Of a DNA stretch of 34,868 nucleotides, positions 7,192-13,663 are shown piece by piece. The DNA is taken from the NCBI RefSeq assembly GCF_000599605.1, contig NZ_AZHT01000010.1:1-34868 (forward strand), in the 5' to 3' direction. The notes under the pieces are model-generated. The model made no database searches and had not been told where the DNA came from. It worked only from the letters and a program-made list of their open reading frames with translations. Each line of letters starts with the position of its first letter. Within the stretch, counting starts at the first letter, position 1. Made by a program: the position numbers and the translations under genes. The stretch is from Prevotella sp. HJM029 (lineage in GTDB: Bacteria > Bacteroidota > Bacteroidia > Bacteroidales > Bacteroidaceae).

Positions 7192-7248
7192 AGTCCTTTT
7201 ACATTATTTGTTTTTACGTTTAGGTTGATGATTCTTTTCGGGGTTTCA

Positions 7249-7265
7249 AAAGGGGCTTCCCCTTT
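7249..7265 (-). terminator. Short GC hairpin after the primase gene
   Basis: AAAGGGG (7249-7255) and CCCCTTT (7259-7265) form a 7-bp stem with a 3-nt loop in the gap between primase and relaxase. On the minus strand the stem is followed by only a short T run. It could be a weak terminator or part of oriT. Confidence 0.35.
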
Positions 7266-7315
7266 GCTCATTGGTCATTTTTAGCAGAGGAGTGTAACGG
7301 CTGCGTAAAGAAAAT

Positions 7316-7370
7316 GCCCTAATGAGCTATGGTATTTCGCTTGTGAAATATCCATAGGGCAGCAAGCGAG
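7316..7370. other. Candidate oriT of the mobilizable element
   Basis: Nested inverted repeats lie directly upstream of the relaxase gene: GCCC (7316-7319) with GGGC (7357-7360), TATGG (7328-7332) with CCATA (7352-7356), and TATTTC (7333-7338) with GAAATA (7345-7350) around loop GCTTGT. CAAGCG recurs at 7364-7368 as an inverse of the loop sequence CGCTTG. MobV relaxases normally act at a small hairpin just upstream of their own gene. A terminator for the primase gene is the alternative. Confidence 0.45.
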
Positions 7371-7373
7371 GAG

Positions 7374-8309
7374 TTATAGCCCTTTTCCCTTTCGTTGTTG
7401 TTGAGTGGTAATAGGCTTGTCACAAAGTAGGTCGTTAATGTCCTTATACTTTGAATAAGCCACGGAACCATCTTCTACCTTTGCACCTAACTCTTTAGAG
7501 AGTTCAACGTAGGCTGTTTGACCAGCCCTATCGTTGTCGAAAAGACAAACGATGTGTGCGTAGGAGGCTAAAAAGCTCTTTACCTTTTGCAAGTTGGTGA
7601 CAGAGTTAAGGATAATAATGTCCGAAACTCCAGCTGGCTTGCCATCACTAAAGGTAAAGATGCCCTTTCCTTGCTTTTGCAAGGTCATATAAGAAAGGTA
7701 GTCCATAAAACCCTCAAATATCAAACAGATGTTGGCTTGCTCTTGTGCCTTGACAATTGTAAATGATTTAGGTGCTATGCAGCCTTTGAAGAAAGAGTTG
7801 CGCAGTTCGTAGCCGCCAATCTTGTTAGCAAAGCCTATAGCAAAGTAGGTTTTATCCTTATAGGTAAAATGTAGTTCTACACATTCCTTTTGAGCTATCG
7901 CAATATCCACTTTGCGCTCCGCGAGGTAACGAAGTAAGGCAGGGTGAGATAGTTCGCAGACTTCTATGTTCTTAAAAGCAGGTTCTTCTGGAGTAGTAAT
8001 CCTTGTAGGTTGGTAGGAGTGATAGTTCATAGTGGATATGCCTGGAGCTAACTTTTCTATTTGCGCAAGCAGATAGGAAATATCTCTTGAATGATATAAC
8101 TCTTCTGCAAGTGCGATGATACTACCACCTTTGCCAAGTCCGAAGTCATACCAAAGGTTGAGCTTTGTGTTTACCTTGAATGATGCCTGTGTTTCGTTTC
8201 TAAATGGCGATTTATAATATAACTTCTCGCCACTAATTTTGATAGGTGTATGCCCTATACTTTGCAGAAAGTCCTGCAATTTGATATGTTTTGCTGTTTC
8301 AATGTTCAT
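7374..8309 (-). CDS. Toprim-domain primase
   Basis: The protein has 311 residues. The N-terminal part (about 25-75, YYKSPFRNETQASFKVN then LWYDFGLGKGGS) follows the fold of the DnaG-type CHC2 zinc module but lacks its cysteines. The Toprim domain carries FEGFMD (glutamate 199, aspartate 203) and LFDNDRAG (aspartates 258 and 260), the metal-binding catalytic residues of primases and topoisomerases. It should make RNA primers for the element's own DNA, either during replication or in the recipient after transfer. The missing zinc ligands are common in plasmid and phage Toprim primases. It is separated from the upstream helicase gene by a hairpin-rich gap. Confidence 0.85.
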   Translation of the reverse strand: MNIETAKHIKLQDFLQSIGHTPIKISGEKLYYKSPFRNETQASFKVNTKLNLWYDFGLGKGGSIIALAEELYHSRDISYLLAQIEKLAPGISTMNYHSYQPTRITTPEEPAFKNIEVCELSHPALLRYLAERKVDIAIAQKECVELHFTYKDKTYFAIGFANKIGGYELRNSFFKGCIAPKSFTIVKAQEQANICLIFEGFMDYLSYMTLQKQGKGIFTFSDGKPAGVSDIIILNSVTNLQKVKSFLASYAHIVCLFDNDRAGQTAYVELSKELGAKVEDGSVAYSKYKDINDLLCDKPITTQQQRKGKGL

Positions 8310-8484
8310 AATTGTACGGCTTAGATGTTGTTAGAAAATTGATGATTTGATGCGTTTACTTGTAAGTGCTTGATAATGAGTGTTTATATTATACATCAAC
8401 TCTTCATCAAAAAAATAGACTAAAGGGGAAGTGATGCTTGTGCAACTATTTCCTTATATCTTTACTCCGTTATTTCACGGTTTC

Positions 8485-8709
8485 ATCTTATCACTATTTA
8501 CCAGATAAGATATTTTTTCTTGGGGAGCAAGTTGTACTTTTGTGCAGACAAAAGTGCTTGCTACTTCAGGAAGTAGTGAAATCGCTACTCTATGTTCTCA
8601 GGATTTACTACTTACCAAAAGAGAAACTTGGCACCATAGTACACTATTTCTCTTTTGGACAGCAATTATACACTTCATCCATGATTTATTTCTGATGGAT
8701 TTCTGATGA
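8485..8709. repeat. Cluster of hairpins and tandem repeats between primase and helicase genes; candidate replication origin
   Basis: No gene is seen in the 458-nt gap 8310-8767. It contains ATCTTATC/GATAAGAT (8485-8492, 8504-8511); AGCAAG..ACTTTTGT paired with ACAAAAGT.GCTTGCT (8526-8562); CTACTT/AAGTAG (8561-8576); a perfect 12-bp stem CCAAAAGAGAAA/TTTCTCTTTTGG (8615-8626, 8647-8658); and two tandem copies of ATTTCTGATGR (8688-8709). Its position between two replication genes makes an origin the first hypothesis; a structured RNA is the second. Confidence 0.5.
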
Positions 8710-8767
8710 GCATTTATTCTCCTTATATTCAGTAGCTTATATTCTTGTTTCATCAAAATAATAGTAT

Positions 8768-9958
8768 TTATTTCTCTGAAAGTTGTTCGAGAGTGACGGT
8801 GTAGTACCGGCCCATTCTCCTTACATCGGAATAATAGTTTGGGCGATTGAAGTCTATCTGGTAGGTGGTGTAGCAAAGTGTATTGCTTGCTGGCTGCAAT
8901 TTCCAAATATCTTGTACTATCTTTCGCACATGGCTTTTCTCAGCTTTCACTTGCGTATAGTTGAGTAGCGTAACTATGTCGTTTAGGCAGAAAGAATACT
9001 CTTTAATATTCATCTGCTTCATGATGTCAATGGCAAGTTCTGCCATTTCAATCTCCAACTTGTTACGATTGCTCCTAATAATTCGTTTTAAAGCTGGTGT
9101 TTCCGTGAGTTTAGGATTGAACCACATACGGCTTTCTTCTTGGGTACTTAGTGTGTGATGCTGGAGAAAGAATAGGAAGGCAGGTATTTCTTCTTTGAGC
9201 TTCTTGAGAAAATCCGTATCATCAGATTGCAGCTTTTCTATTTTTCTCACCCAATAGCGGGTTTCTCCCATGTCTATGATAAGAGGGAGATACTCGTTGT
9301 TGGAGCAGAGTACAAATTTGGAAAAGAAAGCTATTTCAGAGCGGTCTTTTCCTTTGGCCTCCACCTTGTAGGTATGTGTGGTACTTAGGTTCTTTAGTCG
9401 CTCACTGTCTTCCCTACGGTTAAGCAGCACTTCATCTACTACGATGATGAGCTTTCCTGCCCAGTCGGCATTGAACTGACTGCGGAAGTCTTCATTGGTG
9501 TTAAAGGTTACATTGTCCTTAAAAATGGCTTTAAGGAAGTTGAGAAAAGTACTTTTACCAGTATTGCGCTCCTCTGATACCAATAGAAGAATAGGTAATT
9601 TCTGAATGGGTTTTAGATAGAGCAGCTGCAAATAATCCATTCCTAACTCGTACTGTTCACCAAATATGTGCGATACAAGGGCTTCTATGTGTGAGAATGT
9701 TCCTTCTTTGGGCTCATGGTCTATCGGCTCATAGAGATTGAGGAAGTTTGCTACAACTGGTTGATAGTTCATATGGTCTGGCAAGGTACAGAAGCCATTG
9801 TACTTAGGTACACTTGCCATAAAGTCCTTTCCGTGGTCTTGGCGCAGCGTTTCGTTGTTCCACACGATACGCTTGCGTACAAAGCCACCTCCTAATTTGG
9901 GTTGGTCTACCAATTTATATAAGGTGGTACCAACTCGGATATATTCTTCCTTTTCCAT
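8768..9958 (-). CDS. Primase-helicase (superfamily 3 helicase, DUF5906-like)
   Basis: The protein has 396 residues. The helicase core shows Walker A SEERNTGKS (128-136), Walker B IIVVDE (171-176) and motif C FVLCSNNE (about 213-220) followed by an arginine in TRYWVRKI, the standard SF3 set. The N-terminal 100 residues and the C-terminal winged-helix-like part (about 300-396) are typical of helicases encoded by Bacteroides mobilizable elements. It should form a hexamer that unwinds element DNA and works with the Toprim primase. Its start lies 4 nt after the stop of the HTH gene, so the two are co-transcribed. Confidence 0.85.
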   Translation of the reverse strand: MEKEEYIRVGTTLYKLVDQPKLGGGFVRKRIVWNNETLRQDHGKDFMASVPKYNGFCTLPDHMNYQPVVANFLNLYEPIDHEPKEGTFSHIEALVSHIFGEQYELGMDYLQLLYLKPIQKLPILLLVSEERNTGKSTFLNFLKAIFKDNVTFNTNEDFRSQFNADWAGKLIIVVDEVLLNRREDSERLKNLSTTHTYKVEAKGKDRSEIAFFSKFVLCSNNEYLPLIIDMGETRYWVRKIEKLQSDDTDFLKKLKEEIPAFLFFLQHHTLSTQEESRMWFNPKLTETPALKRIIRSNRNKLEIEMAELAIDIMKQMNIKEYSFCLNDIVTLLNYTQVKAEKSHVRKIVQDIWKLQPASNTLCYTTYQIDFNRPNYYSDVRRMGRYYTVTLEQLSEK

Positions 9959-9962
9959 AGTA

Positions 9963-10277
9963 TTAGATCTTTGAGGTTGCGTTACCTAAGATTTTCTGCA
10001 CATCAGACATTCTGTATCTGACCTTGTTCCCTACCTTTATAGGCTTCAGATAGTTCTTCTTACCCCAATGCCATAAGGTAGCATCACAGACTCCACATAG
10101 TTGTTTAACTTCTTCCTTAGAAAGGAAGCGTTCCTTCCGTGATTCTTCAACGATAGATGTAAGTTCGTCTTTCGCACGGTTAATAAGGTCGTTGGAAAAT
10201 GCCAACAAATCCTCACCAGACACCTCTAATCGCACATGTGCGTTAGAGCCTTGAATGATAGATAAAATATCGGTCAT
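9963..10277 (-). CDS. Excisionase-type helix-turn-helix DNA-binding protein
   Basis: The product is 104 residues from the ATG at 10277 (MTDILSIIQGSNAHVRLEVS). An extension to 10367 would cover a terminator and promoter and reads as non-coding. The C-terminal half, LSKEEVKQLCGVCDATLWHW then GNKVRYRMSDVQKIL, is a MerR/excisionase-like winged HTH. The N-terminal half is a short helical module common in Bacteroides element proteins. Likely roles are control of excision or of the helicase-primase genes that follow. Two inverted repeats lie upstream and could be its operators. Confidence 0.8.
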   Translation of the reverse strand: MTDILSIIQGSNAHVRLEVSGEDLLAFSNDLINRAKDELTSIVEESRKERFLSKEEVKQLCGVCDATLWHWGKKNYLKPIKVGNKVRYRMSDVQKILGNATSKI

Positions 10278-10335
10278 ATTTTTTAGACTCCACCAGCTTG
10301 TTTGACTTCCTGTTGTCGGTGGTTTGCAAACAAAA

Positions 10336-10363
10336 AGTCGCCACCTCGATTGAGATGACGACT
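10336..10363 (-). terminator. Intrinsic terminator of the integrase operon
   Basis: On the minus strand a 12-bp stem (arms 10363-10352 and 10347-10336, two G-T wobbles, 4-nt loop) is followed immediately by TTTTTG. It lies about 90 nt after the stop of the AT-hook gene, so it should end integrase-operon transcription before the HTH gene. Confidence 0.75.
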
Positions 10364-10364
10364 G

Positions 10365-10372
10365 CAAATTTA
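10365..10372 (-). promoter_or_regulatory. -7 box upstream of the HTH-helicase genes
   Basis: TAAATTTG (10372-10365, minus strand) matches TAnnTTTG. A clear TTTG at the -33 position is absent; GTTG is found at about 21 nt spacing. The box touches the terminator hairpin, so the HTH transcript would start inside or just after it and have an approximately 80-nt leader that can fold (CCACC near 10290 with GGTGG near 10318). Confidence 0.45.
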
Positions 10373-10408
10373 TATCGTAAAATGATTGATTTTCAACGAA
10401 TTGCGAAA

Positions 10409-10443
10409 CGTTTAATTCGCTTAAATATTAAACGAATTAAACG
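10409..10443. repeat. 11-bp inverted repeat, candidate operator
   Basis: CGTTTAATTCG (10409-10419) and CGAATTAAACG (10433-10443) are exact inverted arms 13 nt apart. They lie between the AT-hook gene and the HTH promoter. The AT-only spacer and exact symmetry suggest a protein site, most simply for the HTH protein. Confidence 0.6.
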
Positions 10444-10451
10444 AACTGTTA

Positions 10452-11375
10452 TTAGGATAGAAAGGTCTTAAATTCATCTATCGAAGCACGCTCTTTTCCC
10501 TTATCCATCAACCTTATTCCTGTCTTTCCAATAGTCTCAGTAAGCTCTTTGTAGGCATCCTGAACACCGCGAAGTCCTATTAAACGAATATTATAATGCT
10601 CGGACAATGCTCTATAGAATGGTGCTATATTACATTCGTAGAGCAAGCCCTCTTCTTCCAAAGCAATTTTGAGATAAACAATATCTTTCTCTTTTGGCTT
10701 GGTTAATATCCTATCTCTTATCTTAGAAAGCAACTCTTCGTTTGCTCCAGGTTTAAGAAGTTCCTTCAAATTCCTTTCATCCTTTGGTCTGCCACGTTTC
10801 TTGTTGGTGCCAGTATTCTTGTTATCACCAAAAGTTATAGCTTTCTCCAACGTTGATTCAATAACAGTATCTGTGGATAGGGAATGCTTATACAATCTAA
10901 ATTCCTCCCAATCTTCCTTGGTTCTTTCTCCAGAAGATATACTTTTATGAATAATGTATTTGACTAATAACGACAAAATCCATCTATGAACTCTATTAGT
11001 CTTACTATTATGAATAAGGCTCTCACCCTGTTCTACCATACACTCGTAGCTTCTGCCATAATATAGCCATGCGAGCATAGCTGGTACTATAGAGTGTTTA
11101 TCTGTGTTTTGGAACTCATTTACCAAGTTCTCTGCAAGATTTGAATTAGTCAAGATGCTTTCCAAGGAAGAAAAGTCTTTCAAGGTATCATCAGACATTC
11201 TCTTTTTTACAGCATCTTTGTATTTGGGAACTAACCTCACTACTAACATGAACACCTTCTGAAACCCTGCACTGTTTGTTCGGTTCATTTCTTCAACAAA
11301 TGAACCATACTCTTTAGGATGTGCATCAAGCCACTCTTTTATAAGTTGTTTGAAATCTTCAAAACTTCCTTTCAT
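10452..11375 (-). CDS. Integrase-linked protein with an AT-hook, unknown function
   Basis: The protein has 307 residues and is mostly helical, with no signal peptide or membrane helix. It carries a clear AT-hook-like motif KKRGRPK at 192-198, which in other proteins grips the minor groove of A+T-rich DNA. The gene lies 7 nt after the integrase stop, so the two are co-transcribed. The family seems to recur next to integrases of Bacteroides mobilizable elements (possibly the DUF6043 group, from memory). A role as an accessory DNA-bending or excision factor is an inference from the AT-hook and the context. No catalytic motif is visible. Confidence 0.7.
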   Translation of the reverse strand: MKGSFEDFKQLIKEWLDAHPKEYGSFVEEMNRTNSAGFQKVFMLVVRLVPKYKDAVKKRMSDDTLKDFSSLESILTNSNLAENLVNEFQNTDKHSIVPAMLAWLYYGRSYECMVEQGESLIHNSKTNRVHRWILSLLVKYIIHKSISSGERTKEDWEEFRLYKHSLSTDTVIESTLEKAITFGDNKNTGTNKKRGRPKDERNLKELLKPGANEELLSKIRDRILTKPKEKDIVYLKIALEEEGLLYECNIAPFYRALSEHYNIRLIGLRGVQDAYKELTETIGKTGIRLMDKGKERASIDEFKTFLS

Positions 11376-11382
11376 AGCCTAA

Positions 11383-12720
11383 TCAGTCTAAAAGTTTTAC
11401 TAAATCTTTCTTCATTTCTTCATCAATATCTCTATACCGTCTAAAGGCTTTGCTCCCCTCTTTGTGTCCTGATAATGCGGAAACTAAATTCGGGTCTTTT
11501 ACCTTCTTATAGATATTACCAATGAATGTGCGTCTTGCTAAATGGCTGCTTGCTACCTCGTACAAAGGGCGTTTTACTTCATCATGTGTCAAAGGGTCTA
11601 AGATCGTTACAATCCTATCTACACCTACTTCTTGAAAAATGCGTTTGATAGCCACATTATACTTTTGTTCTGATATAAATGGAAATAACTTTGCACCCCC
11701 GTAGTCCTTATAGCGATCTAATATTGTCTTTGCTTTGCTATTCAAGGGTACTCTAACTGTTACAGGATTACCCTCTCTGGTCTTTTTAGGAATATATTCT
11801 ATAGCCTCATTGACTATGTTTCTCTTGGTCAGCCGATATAAATCGCTAACTCTACAACCTATCAAGGTTTGAAAAATAAAAATATCTCGTTGAATAGCAA
11901 GCTGTGGGTGTCCAGATAAATCCGCATCAAATATTTGGTCACGCTCATCTAAGGTAATATAATAAGGTGTTCCATAGGTACATTCATCTAATGGGAACTC
12001 ATCGAAAGGACGATTTGTTGTTATCTTTCTATCATAACACCATATAAAGAATGTTCTTATGCGAGAAAATCTATCTATCAGAGTGTTCTTACCTCTTGGC
12101 AATGGGATACGCTTCTCTGGAAATGCTTCATACAACTTTGGATATTTCTCATAATAGATATGCTCATTTTCAAAGAAATCCCACATATCCCTTAAAGTGT
12201 CAGAGGTTACATCATCTACGTCAAGAATAAAATCACGATGTCTACGCTTAACTGTTTTTACATACATTTCGTATCGTGCTAACGAACGCTGAATAACCTT
12301 GAAGTTCTTTACCCGCACAGCGGATAACTTATGTTCTACAAGGAATTTAGAGAATAGTTCCAGTAAAGTAGGTTTATTCTCCTGCATCAATTCCTCTTCA
12401 GTCTTGTAATGATTAGGATGATGATACTTGTCGATAATCATAGACAACCATTCACTATCAGCTTCTTCAGAATATTGCTCTGTAATTGCAGAAACAATAT
12501 CTTGAATACTTTGAGATAAATGCAGCTTATTTTCTTCTGAGACGAGTGCAACACGGTCTTTGTACCCTTGCTTCTCACTACTCCAATGATTCGGATTGAT
12601 AACAAGTTCACTTGCAGCCTTAATATCTTTCTTACCATCACGCAAGCGAAAATAGATTGTTGCCATACTATCTGTATCGTTCTTTTTTGCCGTCTTACGA
12701 ATGAATGCTGTAACTTTCAT
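11383..12720 (-). CDS. Tyrosine recombinase (integrase)
   Basis: The product is 445 residues from the ATG at 12720 (MKVTAFIRKTAKKND). An extension to 12777 would run through the promoter and repeats and is rejected. The N-terminal arm-binding domain (about 1-90) and SAM-like core-binding domain (about 110-230, ending RIRTFFIWCYDRK) are followed by the catalytic domain with arginine 290 (GCRVSDLYRL), HLAR (393-396), histidine 419 (SGHKEGS) and nucleophile tyrosine 429 (RRYRDI). This is the phage-integrase type used by Bacteroides mobilizable elements. It should catalyse integration and excision at sites near its own 5' end. It is followed by the AT-hook gene at 7 nt. Confidence 0.93.
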   Translation of the reverse strand: MKVTAFIRKTAKKNDTDSMATIYFRLRDGKKDIKAASELVINPNHWSSEKQGYKDRVALVSEENKLHLSQSIQDIVSAITEQYSEEADSEWLSMIIDKYHHPNHYKTEEELMQENKPTLLELFSKFLVEHKLSAVRVKNFKVIQRSLARYEMYVKTVKRRHRDFILDVDDVTSDTLRDMWDFFENEHIYYEKYPKLYEAFPEKRIPLPRGKNTLIDRFSRIRTFFIWCYDRKITTNRPFDEFPLDECTYGTPYYITLDERDQIFDADLSGHPQLAIQRDIFIFQTLIGCRVSDLYRLTKRNIVNEAIEYIPKKTREGNPVTVRVPLNSKAKTILDRYKDYGGAKLFPFISEQKYNVAIKRIFQEVGVDRIVTILDPLTHDEVKRPLYEVASSHLARRTFIGNIYKKVKDPNLVSALSGHKEGSKAFRRYRDIDEEMKKDLVKLLD

Positions 12721-12743
12721 AATTAATGCTTTTAGTTCTGCTG

Positions 12744-12777
12744 CAAAGATAATAAATTGTTCCCAAATTGTTCCCAA
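12744..12777 (-). promoter_or_regulatory. Integrase promoter with two tandem 11-bp repeats
   Basis: TATCTTTG (12751-12744, minus strand) is a good -7 box 23 nt upstream of the integrase ATG. Just behind it ATTGTTCCCAA occurs twice in tandem (12756-12766 and 12767-12777, + strand). Its TGTTCCCA core occurs again at 12891-12898. The repeats cover the expected -33 position, so their binder, probably the integrase or HTH protein, would control integrase transcription. Confidence 0.6.
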
Positions 12778-12933
12778 TCATCCTAAATTTATTTTTATCT
12801 TTTTCAATCAGATCAAACGCAGTGTCCTTTTATTGTGTTGATTACAAGATATTTACGTTTAACTATTGAATTTGATAAGATTAATTAAGATGTTCCCATA
12901 TTTAATATTTCAAATGCGGGTGTGGGTACTATT

Positions 12934-12968
12934 AAATCCCTTGTAAATCGCTGATTTACAAGGGATTT
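12934..12968. repeat. 35-bp hairpin, copy 1
   Basis: AAATCCCTTGTAAAT and ATTTACAAGGGATTT form a perfect 15-bp stem with a 5-nt loop, followed by TTCTTTCTTATT. It may be a terminator of the chromosomal flank or the element attachment region. No gene is seen between 12,778 and 13,302. Confidence 0.7.
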
Positions 12969-13142
12969 TTCTTTCTTATTACGTACTAAGAATGAACTTG
13001 CTAATAAAACTATTGGGAAGGTGTACGATTATGGGTCAGTAGAAATTTAGTGGGGGATAGCCCAAGTCGTTTGTAATACTTGGTCATCTATCTTGCAACA
13101 CCACTTTTTTAGGAGGTTTTCTGTATGCTTTTTATTACTTAT

Positions 13143-13177
13143 AAATCCCTTGTAAATTGCCGATTTACAGGGGATTT
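13143..13177. repeat. 35-bp hairpin, copy 2
   Basis: This differs from copy 1 at three positions only and keeps the stem (one G-T wobble). It lies 209 bp downstream of copy 1 in the same orientation and is also followed by a TCTTTCT tract. The DNA between the copies has no reading frame I can support. Confidence 0.7.
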
Positions 13178-13232
13178 ATCTTTCTCTAATATTCATTGAG
13201 GATGAGTATTACAGTCAAGGGTTTTATAAAAA

Positions 13233-13291
13233 CAGACCAACCTTCGAATAGGGGGCGATGATAATCGTTCCTTTATTCGCCGGTTGGTCTG
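13233..13291 (-). terminator. Terminator of the copper efflux operon
   Basis: CAGACCAACC (13233-13242) pairs exactly with GGTTGGTCTG (13282-13291), and an inner CGAATA/TATTCG continues the stem. On the minus strand it is followed by TTTTTAT. It sits 12 nt past the stop of the last cus-operon gene. Confidence 0.8.
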
Positions 13292-13302
13292 ACATTTACT
13301 GC

Positions 13303-13632
13303 TTACTTACGATATTTACAGCATCCAGGGAGTTTGTTATAAGTGGCTTGTGAGGCTTTTATATTACCACTATCGTGACCTGAAGCAGCTACCGCTTTTT
13401 GCACTTTCTTCGTGTCAGTCTTGGTGTTGTCATACACAAGCGTGAGCTTTTGTGCTTTTAAATTCCATGTAGCCGACAACACTCCGGGAACAGCTTTTGC
13501 GGCTTTCTCTATGCGTGGCTTACACATTTCGTTACATTTCCCGTTTACTGGAATTTCTGTTTTCACTGTTTTGGCCTGCATGGTTGCGCTCATGGCTGCA
13601 ACAGCAAGCATTGTTAAAATCACTTTTTTCAT
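13303..13632 (-). CDS. Periplasmic HMA-like metal-binding protein of the Cus operon
   Basis: The protein has 109 residues. A signal peptide (about 1-20, MKKVILTMLAVAAMSATMQA) precedes an HMA-type ferredoxin-like fold with the variant metal loop GKCNEMCKPRIEKAA (cysteines about 33 and 37) in place of the usual CxxC. A second cysteine pair sits near the C-terminus (LPGCCKYRK). It should bind Cu(I) or Ag(I) in the periplasm and either pass it to CusB/CusA or buffer it. It is the last gene of the operon, 31 nt after cusB. Its small size and export signal set it apart from cytoplasmic CopZ. Confidence 0.75.
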   Translation of the reverse strand: MKKVILTMLAVAAMSATMQAKTVKTEIPVNGKCNEMCKPRIEKAAKAVPGVLSATWNLKAQKLTLVYDNTKTDTKKVQKAVAASGHDSGNIKASQATYNKLPGCCKYRK

Positions 13633-13663
13633 TTTCTTGTTATATTAAATAAATAAAATAATG

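Larger units (their letters stand above)
5133..12950. mobile_element. Integrative mobilizable element with MobV relaxase and its own primase/helicase
   Basis: All genes run leftward: integrase, AT-hook protein, HTH protein, SF3 helicase, Toprim primase, MobV relaxase, and ATPase cargo. The region is clearly richer in A+T than both flanks. There are no mating-pore genes, so transfer needs a helper element. The left limit is where the ATPase gene loses its family sequence (5133). The right limit is uncertain and is placed in the hairpin after the integrase; attachment sites are not proven. This gene order resembles Bacteroides NBU/Tn4555-like elements. Confidence 0.8.

Noticed and set aside
12778-13302. 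tRNA gene as integration target
   Set aside because: I looked for a cloverleaf and T-loop sequence near the right end of the element and found none.
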